Assembly: GCF_037892545.1 (NCBI RefSeq)
Contig: NZ_JBBKBG010000008.1
Span: 16,959-80,958, forward strand
Length of the DNA: 64,000 nt
Origin: Pseudogracilibacillus sp037892545
GTDB taxonomy: Bacteria; Bacillota; Bacilli; Bacillales; Amphibacillaceae
Reading direction: 5' to 3'
The number at the start of each line of letters is the position of its first letter. Within the stretch, counting starts at the first letter, position 1. Below, in pieces: positions 25,271 through 33,985 of the stretch. Both the position numbers and the translations under genes were made by a program. The notes beneath the pieces are model-generated. The model saw only the letters and a list, made by a program, of their open reading frames with translations. It ran no database searches and had not been told where the DNA came from.

Positions 25271-26233
25271 TTACGCATTTTCCTTTAATAAAGTATAAAT
25301 GGAAATAGTTTCATATAAAATAATTAATTCATTTGGTAATAAAGATGAACTAAATGTTTCTTGTTCATGGTCACTTCGCCAAAAACTATTCATTAATTGA
25401 TGTAGTTCTTCCATTTGTGTAATTTTGTCTATAGATGTTTCTTCTAAAAAGTAAATTGCTAATTCATTCATATCGGTTTGTACGAGTCTTTTTTGTTCAG
25501 ATGAAAAAGCGGTATGTTCCAGCGAGATTCCGGCGATATTGTGTAAATGATAGTGAATTAATTCGATATGTACCAATGTTTCTAAGAAGTGTTTTTGTTC
25601 CACATCACTTTTTTCTATAAAAGGTCGATAATTTGCTTCATTTACTTCATATAAAATAAATTGTTTCGTTTTATCTATTAAGTTTTTAATCGAAGAGATT
25701 TTTTCGTTCATCATTGTTTTATGTTCATATGCTTGTAATGCATGTCCAATCGATTTGTATATTTGTTGTAAATTTTGTTCAATAATTTTTTGATAGTTTG
25801 GTGGAAAAATGAACATATTTACAAGAGTTGAGACAATTAGACCAATAGAGGTTGTGCCTAATCGAATGAAAAATGCCATCATATAATTGTCGTGAATTAC
25901 TTCAATCATTGCAACAGAAGTTATGGTTGCAACGAGTAATCCAGCATGCAAATTTAAACGATAACAAGTAATTATAGTTAAAGTTGCTGCTAGTGTGTAC
26001 GTAATCGCCGTGTTTCCAAAAAACGATATAAAAAGTACGGCATAAAAAGACCCTATCGCAGAAGCGGGGAAACGGATGATACCTTTTTGAATGGAATCTT
26101 TAACGGTTGGCTCTAACGTAACGATTGCTGTTATAACGGCAAACACGGGTGGCCAATGAAGCCAAATACATATAAATGCAGTCACACATACTGCGACAGC
26201 GGTTTTTACGATGCGATGTCCAGGTAAACGCAC
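25271..26233 (-). CDS. aromatic acid exporter (FUSC/ArAE-like) membrane protein
   Basis: A 320-aa protein with six membrane segments in the first 155 residues (HWPPVFAVITAIVTLEPTVK; RFPASAIGSFYAVLF; IRLGTTSIGLIVSTLVN) and a cytoplasmic helical C-terminal half. This is the short Bacillus form of the aromatic acid exporter/FUSC family. The likely start is a GTG with AGGTGGGA upstream. Substrates are unknown; relatives export organic acids. It is monocistronic. Confidence 0.85.
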   Translation of the reverse strand: MRLPGHRIVKTAVAVCVTAFICIWLHWPPVFAVITAIVTLEPTVKDSIQKGIIRFPASAIGSFYAVLFISFFGNTAITYTLAATLTIITCYRLNLHAGLLVATITSVAMIEVIHDNYMMAFFIRLGTTSIGLIVSTLVNMFIFPPNYQKIIEQNLQQIYKSIGHALQAYEHKTMMNEKISSIKNLIDKTKQFILYEVNEANYRPFIEKSDVEQKHFLETLVHIELIHYHLHNIAGISLEHTAFSSEQKRLVQTDMNELAIYFLEETSIDKITQMEELHQLMNSFWRSDHEQETFSSSLLPNELIILYETISIYTLLKENA

Positions 26234-26581
26234 TACTCATTCCCACCTTTTTGTCTGTATCTATTATAATAGTAACATAAAGTATGAAGTCGAATTCTTT
26301 ATCGAACATAGAATTTCCATATTAGATGGTCATAATAACTTTCAAGGGATATAACTTATTATGTAAAAATAAATTTCCACTTTTTCGAAATAAATTTACG
26401 ACAGAAGCGTATCTATTGCTATATTATAGCAAAGCAAACATACATACATATATCTATCATGAGTAAGTAGATTTGTTTTGTTTCATGGACACATGTTTAT
26501 AAGGGGATAATATGCCCATGAAACTTAGAAACGAGCGGAAGGAATTACCATATTGACGTTTGTATATGATCGTCCTATTTT
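26234..26581. other. gene-free interval with one hairpin
   Basis: No coding frame here is convincing. GTTTCATGG (26480-26488) and CCATGAAAC (26516-26524) form a 9-bp inverted repeat around a 27-nt loop, without a T run in either direction, and GCTATATTATAGC near 26417 is a short palindrome. Nothing else is supported. Confidence 0.4.
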
Positions 26582-26896
26582 TTATGCAATTAATTTTAAA
26601 CCAATCGCAGAGCCGAGTATAAGCGTGATACATAATAATCTTTTCCAATTTTTTGACTCGCCGTAAAAGAACATGCCAATGAAAGAACTACCAATAACAC
26701 TAATACCTGTCCAAATGGCATAACCAGTTCCCATTGGGATTGTTTGCAGTGAATAACTAAGAAGACCGAGAGCGAAACCTAATCCAAAAATGATGAAAAA
26801 AAGTGTTCGCCAATTTCGCCTCATAGAGTATTGATTAATCATTGTGACGGCAAAAGTTTCTAAAAGCCCAGCTATCAATAAAGTGAACCAAGCCAT
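26582..26896 (-). CDS. ykkD: SMR-family guanidinium exporter subunit, YkkD-like
   Basis: A 104-aa four-helix protein of the small multidrug resistance family, with the conserved Glu in GLLETFAVTMINQYS (about residue 13) and the PMGTGYAIWTGISVIG segment (about 56-71). Together with the YkkC-like protein encoded just before it (TAATG overlap) it should form a heteromeric proton-coupled exporter. The guanidine-I riboswitch upstream of the pair indicates guanidinium as the physiological substrate. Confidence 0.92.
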   Translation of the reverse strand: MAWFTLLIAGLLETFAVTMINQYSMRRNWRTLFFIIFGLGFALGLLSYSLQTIPMGTGYAIWTGISVIGSSFIGMFFYGESKNWKRLLCITLILGSAIGLKLIA

Positions 26897-27237
26897 TAAT
26901 GATCACCTCCAGTTGATGTTTCATTATCTGTAATTAGTTTTATGCCGATAACGCCTACTAACAATGTGAAAATGAGGAAGATCTTCATCCATTTGAAAGC
27001 TTCCCCAAAAAATATAATTTCTGCGATGACAGTTCCACTAGCACCTAATCCTACGAAAACAGTGTATACTGTTCCTGCCGGAAGTACTTGTGCTACCTGA
27101 ATCATCAAATAATTGCTAACAATAATTAAAGTAATCGTCACAATCCAAGTCCAAACATTAAAAGCATGTGCTAAACCAATGACCCATAAAACTTCTAAAA
27201 ATGCAGCAATTATTAATTTAATCCAATTCGTATCCAA
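26896..27237 (-). CDS. ykkC: SMR-family guanidinium exporter subunit, YkkC-like
   Basis: A 113-aa four-helix SMR protein: conserved Glu in AAFLEVLWVIGLAHA (about residue 15), then PAGTVYTVFVGLGASGTV (about 53-70) and a short charged tail. Size, order and tail match YkkC of Bacillus. The start is a TTG with GGAGGAA upstream. It is the first gene behind the guanidine-I riboswitch and is coupled to the ykkD gene. Confidence 0.92.
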   Translation of the reverse strand: MDTNWIKLIIAAFLEVLWVIGLAHAFNVWTWIVTITLIIVSNYLMIQVAQVLPAGTVYTVFVGLGASGTVIAEIIFFGEAFKWMKIFLIFTLLVGVIGIKLITDNETSTGGDH

Positions 27238-27271
27238 CAGTCATTCCTCCATTCAATCATTTTTGGTAAAT

Positions 27272-27393
27272 AAAAAAAGCCTAGGAGTAACTGAATAAAC
27301 AGTTATCTCCCAGGCTTTTATCCTTCCGTGACATAGCGATTGCTATGAGTTTTCTCTCGGTCCAGGCCAAACAATCATTTGCGGAACCCTAGA
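27272..27393 (-). promoter_or_regulatory. guanidine-I (ykkC) riboswitch with intrinsic terminator
   Basis: The minus strand shows the conserved blocks in order: CTAGGGTTCCG (ending near 27383), CTGGACCGAGAG, and CACGGAAGGATAAAAGCC leading into GGGAGA. The expression platform is a terminator in which GCCTGGGAG (27307-27315) pairs with CTCCTAGGC (27279-27287), followed by seven T. Guanidinium binding should prevent the terminator and switch on the downstream ykkC-ykkD exporter genes. Confidence 0.95.
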
Positions 27394-27512
27394 AAACTTT
27401 TACATATGAAATTATGTGTAAGATGAATTCATTATATTATAGCACATATAATCATGGATGAAACTACTTAATGGAAAGAATATTGGAATATTCCATTTAG
27501 CATTATAAATTT

Positions 27513-28445
27513 TTATGAAACAAAAATACCGAGCCATATAGCAATAATGAAGGCAAAGAAGAGAAATAGCTTTTCGGTTTTTGTTATGTCATCTACATCA
27601 TCTATGTTCATCTTTATTGTCAGATATACACTATAAATGAAAAGAATTCCTACTCCGATTCCAGCTAACGGTCTTGTAAATGCTATCCAAACGGCTAAAA
27701 TCCCGATGAACATGAAATATAAAATAGCAGGTGCTTTAGCAGCTTGGCTACCGAAGATATCTTCCGACCATACGACAGATGTACGTTTGACAGGTTGTGC
27801 TTTTCGGTCGGCATGACGATCTGGAATATGATGGACCATAACCCAAGCCATACACCATATGGCGTTGACTAGAGCATTTTGCCAAGCCCATAGTGGTATG
27901 TGGTCAAGTAAAATCCAAGGTGCCGCAACCCCTAATAATAACATCGTTGGGAATAAACTAAACCATTCTCCAATAAAAGGATAATAGGCTAATTGGAATG
28001 GTTTTAATGAATAAGATACAGCACCCCATATTCCAACTAATGTAAGGATGGCAAACTTAGAATAATCGAGAAAAATGAATAAACCTGTCATAAGTAATAA
28101 AAAGATACTAACAGTAATCCCTAATTTGGTTAACGATTGTACAGACATTGTTTTTGTCTGTAGTACACGACTCCCTCCTGAAAGAACACCGGGGCTATGC
28201 TCGTCCGTTCCAGAATGATAATCAGTCAGATCATTAAAAGTATGTGTCAACAGCCCATGTGTTAATAACGTTCCCATTAATAAAATAAATGCAACACTTA
28301 TAATAGTCATATTTGATACAGAATAATGAAATATGAGCGGTAGGACAGTTGATAAAATTGCTGCGACACTAGAAAACACCACTGCTATGATTCTTAATAA
28401 CATTGCAATTCCTTTCATACTTATTGCTGGTTGAGTCGGAATCAT
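27513..28445 (-). CDS. UbiA-family prenyltransferase
   Basis: A 310-aa integral membrane protein with eight to nine helices and both Asp-rich motifs of the UbiA superfamily: NDLTDYHSGTD (about residues 74-84) and DRHADRK (about 210). Such enzymes transfer a polyprenyl group to an aromatic or other acceptor. The PGVLSGGSRVLQ segment after the first motif is seen in stand-alone UbiA-like proteins, and no menaquinone genes are adjacent, so MenA is possible but not shown. The ATG at 28445 has AAAGG nine bases upstream. Confidence 0.85.
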   Translation of the reverse strand: MIPTQPAISMKGIAMLLRIIAVVFSSVAAILSTVLPLIFHYSVSNMTIISVAFILLMGTLLTHGLLTHTFNDLTDYHSGTDEHSPGVLSGGSRVLQTKTMSVQSLTKLGITVSIFLLLMTGLFIFLDYSKFAILTLVGIWGAVSYSLKPFQLAYYPFIGEWFSLFPTMLLLGVAAPWILLDHIPLWAWQNALVNAIWCMAWVMVHHIPDRHADRKAQPVKRTSVVWSEDIFGSQAAKAPAILYFMFIGILAVWIAFTRPLAGIGVGILFIYSVYLTIKMNIDDVDDITKTEKLFLFFAFIIAIWLGIFVS

Positions 28446-28766
28446 TTTAATCATCCTTTCGATTACTTAGTAATTTCTTTGTATCCATAGTATGGCTAGT
28501 ATTCACATCGTTTATAACGAGGGATATCATATTGATGACAAACTTTTCAACACGATAGTTCAATCAAATGAAATGTTTGTGTCGAAATAAAATTACTGCC
28601 ACCCTATTTTAAAAATGGAATCGGAGCTTTGTATGTTACAATAAATAAATATTAAGATGAAAATTTGAGTCTTCATAAAACATCGACTTTTATCAGAATC
28701 GTATTACATTCGATAAACCTAAATAAAAATAAATTTACACACTATTTTACGTGAAAAGGGAGGAGT
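28446..28766. other. divergent intergenic region, no gene seen
   Basis: This 321-bp gap between divergent genes must hold two promoters. No RNA gene, convincing small frame or strong hairpin was found; it is very AT-rich. Confidence 0.5.
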
Positions 28767-29996
28767 ATGTTGAAAAATTATTTGTCAGAATCATCTCCTA
28801 TATCTTCAAATGAACGAATTGTTTCTTTAGATATTATAAGAGGCTTTGCATTGTTTGGGATTTTATTAGTAAATATGCCGCTATTTCAAACACCAAAATT
28901 AGTGGAAGAGTTGTATATGATTTCACCTGAATTAAGCGGTATAGATCAATTTGCAAGAATGATGTTAGATGTGTTTGTGGAGACGAAGTTTTTTGCGATT
29001 TTTTCTATATTGTTTGGAATAGGATTTTATATTTTTATGCAACGAGCGGAAGAAAAAAGCACATTTTATTATCGACTATACTCACGGAGATTAATTGCGT
29101 TGGGTGTATTCGGCTTTTTGCATCTTGTCTTTTTCTGGTATGGAGACATCTTGTTACGGTATGCACTAGCAGGTTTCTTTTTAATATTCTTTTATAAAAG
29201 AAAGGAAAAAACAATCCTTATTTGGATTTTGTCCTTTGTATGTTTGCTCTTTGGATTACTTACATTCAGTTTTTTTGCCCCAACGGAAGAAATGGAACAA
29301 CAAATAACTAACTTGCAAATGGAAGGAGCACCAAAGGTAGCAGAAGCAATTGATATTTATAATAATGGCAGTTATACAGAGTGGTTGTCTTATCGTTTTA
29401 CAGAAGAAGTAATTCCTGTATTAATCAATATGCCATTTTCTATTATTACCCCATTGTTTTATTTTTTAATTGGTTTATATATAGCGAAAAAAGGAATATT
29501 GACTGATTTTCACACGCATAAGCAGTTTATTACACGTGTATGGTTGATTAGTTTATTAGTAAGTATTCCATTAAGTGTAGGGATTATTATTTTACACTTA
29601 AATGTAATAGATGTAGGAGTATTAAACGATCAAATATTAGAAGTATTATTACTTGCTAGTGGATTAAGCTTGTCATTTTTTTATATAGCAACAATTCTTT
29701 TATTACTTGAAAAAGAAAAATGGAAAAGAATATTGCATCCATTACATTATGTCGGGAAAATGGCATTAACAAATTATATAATGCAAACCTTTATAGGGGT
29801 CGGCATTTTTACGGGATTGGGGCTGTTTGGAGAATTACACTTATGGTTAGGAATAGTGATTAGTTTCCTCGTATTCCCACTTCAAATCCTTTTCAGCTTC
29901 CTATGGTTGCAACATTTCCGTTTCGGACCATTAGAATGGATTTGGCGCTCCATCACATATGGTCAATTCCAATCGATAAGAATAAATAAATCATAA
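28767..29996 (+). CDS. DUF418-family membrane protein
   Basis: A 409-aa protein with about ten membrane segments. The N-terminal RIVSLDIIRGFALFGILLVNMP and the C-terminal VGKMALTNYIMQTFIGVGIF, FGPLEWIWRSITYG are hallmarks of DUF418 (YeiB-like) proteins, which are related to membrane acyltransferases. The reaction and substrate are not known. A GGGAGGAGT site lies three bases before the ATG and six before a following TTG, so the start is either of these. Confidence 0.88.
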   Translation: MLKNYLSESSPISSNERIVSLDIIRGFALFGILLVNMPLFQTPKLVEELYMISPELSGIDQFARMMLDVFVETKFFAIFSILFGIGFYIFMQRAEEKSTFYYRLYSRRLIALGVFGFLHLVFFWYGDILLRYALAGFFLIFFYKRKEKTILIWILSFVCLLFGLLTFSFFAPTEEMEQQITNLQMEGAPKVAEAIDIYNNGSYTEWLSYRFTEEVIPVLINMPFSIITPLFYFLIGLYIAKKGILTDFHTHKQFITRVWLISLLVSIPLSVGIIILHLNVIDVGVLNDQILEVLLLASGLSLSFFYIATILLLLEKEKWKRILHPLHYVGKMALTNYIMQTFIGVGIFTGLGLFGELHLWLGIVISFLVFPLQILFSFLWLQHFRFGPLEWIWRSITYGQFQSIRINKS

Positions 29997-30048
29997 TTAT
30001 TTATTCTTATCGAATGATAATGAGTCATGTTAAAAGTAAATCTTTGAT

Positions 30049-30216
30049 TTGCAAGAATGCGCCCTAAAGTTGCAAGAATATGACTCAAAGTTGCAAGAAT
30101 ATACCCCAAAGTTGCAAGAATATGGCCCGAGGTTGCAAGAATGTGCCTAGAAGTTGCAAGAATATACCCCAAAGTTGCAAGAATCCGGGTCAAAGTTGCA
30201 AGAATGTGCCCGAAGT
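30049..30216. repeat. tandem repeat, eight units of 21 bp
   Basis: Eight head-to-tail units each begin TTGCAAGAAT and continue with an 11-bp variable part, often nnnnnCCCAAAG-like; spacing is exactly 21 bp from 30049 to the last unit at 30196. The fixed half is nearly invariant and the other half is degenerate. Because 21 is a multiple of three, all frames repeat a heptapeptide, and a spurious open frame exists on the minus strand (repeated ILATLG). It lies between the DUF418 gene and bmrA. Confidence 0.95.
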
Positions 30217-30294
30217 TTCAATAACTAGCTAATTCAATTTATTTCGTTGATAATAAATAGTGGGAACGATATACAAAGAAATGGAGTATATACA

Positions 30295-32031
30295 TTGAAA
30301 ACAGATACGAAAAAATCGAATAATTTTATACAACTGATTAAAGATACGAAACCATCTATTTGGATGATTTCGGTTGCAGTTTTTTTAAGTGTTATCAACA
30401 CATTAGTTGGTTTAGTCATTCCTTTAGTCACGAAAACACTTGTAGATACATTATCGTTTACAAATATTGATTATCGAATAATTTTGCTATTGATTGTGGC
30501 ATTTGTCGGTCAAGCAGTTGCAGGTGGTGTGTCCGTGTATTTATTAAGTGTCATCGGTCAACATATCGTCGCACAATTAAGGGTCCGATTATGGGATAAA
30601 CTAATTGTGCTTCCTGTAGCGTTTTATGACAAATTTCGTTCCAACGAAATGGTTAGTAGAATGATTAATGATACGGCTGTTTTAAAAGGACTTATTACAG
30701 ATCATTTAATCAGTTTTTTCACTGGGATGATTTCCATGGTCGGTGCAATCATTATTTTATTATTCATTGATTGGCAAATGACGCTTGTTTTATTTATTGC
30801 TGTACCGCTAATGGTTTTTATTTTAATTCCTTTAGGCAGAAAAATGCGGACGATATCTCGAGAATTACAGCATCATACAGCACAATTTACCGCTTATATT
30901 AGTCAAATATTAGGGGATATTCGATTAGTGAAAGTATCCAATGCAGAAAAGAATGAGCGAGTAAATGCAAGGAAAGAAATTGATGTTTTATTTCAATTCG
31001 GTAAAAAAGAAGGGAAAGTACAAGCATTAGTTGCACCACTCGTTTCCTTTGTTATGATGTCCTTACTCGTTGTTATTATCGGTTATGGAGGAATGCGAGT
31101 CGCAACAGGCGATATTACACCAGGTGGGCTTGTTGCATTCATTTTATACATGTTCCAAATTATGTTGCCATTAGCACAATTCTCAAGATTTTTTACAGAG
31201 TTACAAAAAGCAAAAGGTGCAACAGAACGAATTATGATGATTTTAGAAGAACCGGTTGAATCATTAACCGACGGAAAAGAACAATTTCATATAAACCAGC
31301 CGATTACAATAAAAAATGTTTCTTTTGCTTATGAAACGACGGAAGAAATTTTGCAAAATATATCCTTTACTGCACATCCTGGCACAGTGACAGCAATTGT
31401 GGGACCGAGTGGAAGTGGAAAGACAACATTATTTTCACTGTTGGAAAGGTTCTATGATCCAACGGAAGGGGATATATATGTAGGGGAGGATTCGCTTCGT
31501 ACATTATCTTTAACGACATGGAGGAAGCAAATTGGTTATGTGTCACAGGAAAACCCGATTATTGCAGGAACTATTTTAGAAAATATTACTTTCGGGCTTG
31601 AAGAAATTCCATCTAAAGAAAAAATAGAAGAAGCATTACAAATGGCGTATGCAAAAGAGTTTGTCAATGAATTACCAAATGGTATCGATACAGAAGTAGG
31701 GGAGAGAGGTATTAAGTTATCTGGTGGACAAAGACAACGAATTGGCATAGCTAGGGCACTGCTACGTGATCCACAAGTACTTATGTTAGATGAGGCGACA
31801 TCAAGTTTAGATTCTAAGTCAGAAATTGAAGTTCAAAAGGCGTTAGATAATTTAATGAAAGGGCGCACGACATTTGTTATTGCCCATCGTTTATCAACCA
31901 TTATGGATGCTCATCATATTATTTTTTTAGATAAAGGTGTGATTACTGGGGCTGGAACACATGAAGAATTAATGGAATCACATGTATTGTATAAGGAATT
32001 TACAAAACAACAATTAAAATTAGATATGTAG
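30295..32031 (+). CDS. bmrA: multidrug ABC exporter, BmrA-like half-transporter
   Basis: A 578-aa fused membrane-ATPase protein that works as a homodimer. Six membrane helices fill about residues 20-300; the ATPase has Walker A GPSGSGKTT (about 372), signature LSGGQRQRIGIARALL (about 475) and Walker B VLMLDEATSSLD (about 497). Its whole length resembles Bacillus BmrA/YvcC, including KLIVLPVAFYDKFRSNEMV and GALVAF-like VAFILYMFQIMLPLAQ. The TTG at 30295 has GGAG eight bases upstream and gives the usual length; the longer frame from 30247 lacks a site. Confidence 0.9.
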   Translation: MKTDTKKSNNFIQLIKDTKPSIWMISVAVFLSVINTLVGLVIPLVTKTLVDTLSFTNIDYRIILLLIVAFVGQAVAGGVSVYLLSVIGQHIVAQLRVRLWDKLIVLPVAFYDKFRSNEMVSRMINDTAVLKGLITDHLISFFTGMISMVGAIIILLFIDWQMTLVLFIAVPLMVFILIPLGRKMRTISRELQHHTAQFTAYISQILGDIRLVKVSNAEKNERVNARKEIDVLFQFGKKEGKVQALVAPLVSFVMMSLLVVIIGYGGMRVATGDITPGGLVAFILYMFQIMLPLAQFSRFFTELQKAKGATERIMMILEEPVESLTDGKEQFHINQPITIKNVSFAYETTEEILQNISFTAHPGTVTAIVGPSGSGKTTLFSLLERFYDPTEGDIYVGEDSLRTLSLTTWRKQIGYVSQENPIIAGTILENITFGLEEIPSKEKIEEALQMAYAKEFVNELPNGIDTEVGERGIKLSGGQRQRIGIARALLRDPQVLMLDEATSSLDSKSEIEVQKALDNLMKGRTTFVIAHRLSTIMDAHHIIFLDKGVITGAGTHEELMESHVLYKEFTKQQLKLDM

Positions 32032-32046
32032 ATGAATTGAAACAAA

Positions 32047-32086
32047 AAAGAACATTTTAGTACAAAATTATACTAAAATGTTCTTT
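32047..32086. terminator. bidirectional terminator between bmrA and the MFS gene
   Basis: A 16-bp perfect stem (32047-32062 with 32071-32086, AAAGAACATTTTAGTA type) with an 8-nt loop and A/T runs on both sides separates two convergent genes. Confidence 0.88.
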
Positions 32087-32090
32087 TATT

Positions 32091-33284
32091 TTAATGTTTG
32101 AAAAATGCGAAACTACCATCTTCGCTTTCGTGTTTTACCCATGTTATCAACATTAATATACCTGACATGATGAGTAAAGAACTTGTGACAAAGAAAATAG
32201 ATGCCATCCCATAAGAAGCGGCAAGTAACCCACCTAATGCAGGTCCAATCATATTTCCTAAAAAGCGCAAGCTCGTATTATATCCAAGTACTTCACCTTG
32301 CATAGATAATGGTGCTTCTAAGCGAATATACGCGATTCTTGTCGGAACAATTCCACCAATTGCAATCCCAAGAATGAATCGTAAGAAAATTAATTGATAT
32401 ATATTTGTTACGAATGCCCCAGGGAAATACGCGATTCCTGCAAGTAATAATAAACTTATTAATATTTTTGTATGTCCATACTTATCCCCAAGTTTTCCCC
32501 AATATCTCGCTAAAAATAAACTACCAAGACCAGCGACTGAGAAAGTTAAACCGGAATAAAATGCAATATTTTCTGGACCGTTAATTTCAATCACATATAA
32601 TGATAAAATAGGTTGAATACTAAAGTGTGCAACTTGCACTAATGTAGAAGTTAACATCACTATTAACAAGACTGGATGTCCGATAATATGTTGTATCACT
32701 TCTTTTGAGGAGTAAGAACGTCTATCTTTGACGTCCGAGATTTTCAATTGTAATTCCTTTATGCCAAATTTGACGATAAAGGCAGATAAGAAGATTGATA
32801 TGGAGACTAATTGAAACGTTGCTCCGTAACCGATATTATCTGCAATGACTCCACCAAATAGTGGTCCCATTAGCGTACCCGTTACACTCGCCGTTTGTAA
32901 TGTACCTAAAATTTTTCCTGCTGTTTTTTTCGGTGTTTGTGTCGAAATAAACGCTTGTGACATTGGGATGAAACCTGTAAATATTCCCATGAAAAAACGT
33001 AACATAAATAATTGAAAAATCGATGTTGCAAAACCCATTAATAAGACAGATAAACCTAAACCAGTTGCCGATATAATTAAAATATTTTTACGACCATATT
33101 TATCCCCAATTTTTCCCCATATAGGTGAAAAAATAAATGCAGTCACGAATGTTACCCCAAAGATTAATCCGGACCATGTTTGCACATAACTTTCTGTAAA
33201 ATTTCCGAGTGACTCAATATACAACGAAATAAACGGGAGAATCATCGTCATACTACTCGCAATAAAAAAGTTCGCAAACCACAT
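32091..33284 (-). CDS. MFS drug efflux transporter
   Basis: A 397-aa, 12-helix transporter of the DHA1 type: GKIGDKYGRKNIL after helix 2 (about residues 57-69) and GKLGDKYGHTKIL in the second half. Relatives export drugs such as fluoroquinolones. The encoded start is MWFANFF, but in the same frame upstream lies VYQENVVRRNVTI, which looks like the usual positively charged N-terminal lead of this family, and no ATG/GTG/TTG is in that frame. The 5' end may therefore be frameshifted or use a rare start. Confidence 0.85.
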   Translation of the reverse strand: MWFANFFIASSMTMILPFISLYIESLGNFTESYVQTWSGLIFGVTFVTAFIFSPIWGKIGDKYGRKNILIISATGLGLSVLLMGFATSIFQLFMLRFFMGIFTGFIPMSQAFISTQTPKKTAGKILGTLQTASVTGTLMGPLFGGVIADNIGYGATFQLVSISIFLSAFIVKFGIKELQLKISDVKDRRSYSSKEVIQHIIGHPVLLIVMLTSTLVQVAHFSIQPILSLYVIEINGPENIAFYSGLTFSVAGLGSLFLARYWGKLGDKYGHTKILISLLLLAGIAYFPGAFVTNIYQLIFLRFILGIAIGGIVPTRIAYIRLEAPLSMQGEVLGYNTSLRFLGNMIGPALGGLLAASYGMASIFFVTSSLLIMSGILMLITWVKHESEDGSFAFFKH

Positions 33285-33544
33285 TATTGTGACATTCCGA
33301 CGTACTACATTCTCTTGATATACGATAAATAAACACTTCTCTCTTTTTTATTTTCTATATATAGTATAACGGATCTATCTTGCAATCGTAAGTTATCTGC
33401 TCATAAACATTGTTATGGCGCAGTTTGTGGAAACGCTATCCTCTATACGTAATATAGATGAAAGTGCTTCACGATGTTCATGATTTGAACCTCTTTTTGG
33501 AGCCATTGCTCATACATTTCTTTTACAGATAACCCAATGTTTTC

Positions 33545-33906
33545 TCAATTGGTTAGTATCATATATAACATGTAATTGGAAAATGTGTATCTTACTTGTT
33601 CGCCAAATTCATTCGTATACCAGTGCATACGTACTTCCATCGAATCTATTCGTTTTGGATTCTTAGCAGATACAGTTGTAACAATCGAAGGATCAATTAA
33701 TTCATCTAATTTAAATTTCATTTGTTCGCAAAATATTTGGTCCAAAACCAAATAAGGAATAGGCATTAAGTGAAGCAATAATGCGTAGTGTAGTGATTGC
33801 TTTACTCCAACTTTTCAATTAAATTTCCCCAATCGCAATATTGTATTTTAAGACTTGAGACTGTCCCTACATCACGAATACTGGTATTATTGATAATTAT
33901 AGATTA
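33545..33906 (-). pseudogene. fragmented gene of unknown function
   Basis: Two reading-frame pieces follow each other on the minus strand. The first (to about 33812) encodes SIRDVGTVSSLKIQYCDWG and ends LIEKLE with a stop; the second encodes 73 residues from MPIPYLVLDQIFCEQMKFKL through IDSMEVRMHWYTNEFGEQV to YMLYMILTN and a stop. Both have protein-like composition, unlike random frames in AT-rich DNA. They may be remnants of one gene, or the second may be a small real protein. No family recognised. Confidence 0.4.
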
Positions 33907-33921
33907 TTTTACAGACAAATG

Positions 33922-33950
33922 TTGAGATAATAAAAGAAATCTATCATAAT
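33922..33950 (+). promoter_or_regulatory. sigma-A promoter of the SEC-C protein gene
   Basis: A -35 TTGAGA (33922-33927) and a -10 CATAAT (33945-33950) are separated by 17 bp and lie 36 bp before the GTG start. Confidence 0.6.
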
Positions 33951-33985
33951 AGACGAGGGTATATTAGTAGTATGAGGTGATTGTA

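Noticed and set aside
29963..30193. Minus-strand open frame with repeated ILATLG heptapeptide
   Set aside because: It is produced by the 21-bp DNA repeat, whose period is a multiple of three; there is no ribosome site and it overlaps the DUF418 gene end.
30049..30216. Possible CRISPR array
   Set aside because: The unit is 21 bp with an 11-bp variable part; CRISPR needs longer repeats and spacers, and no cas genes are present.
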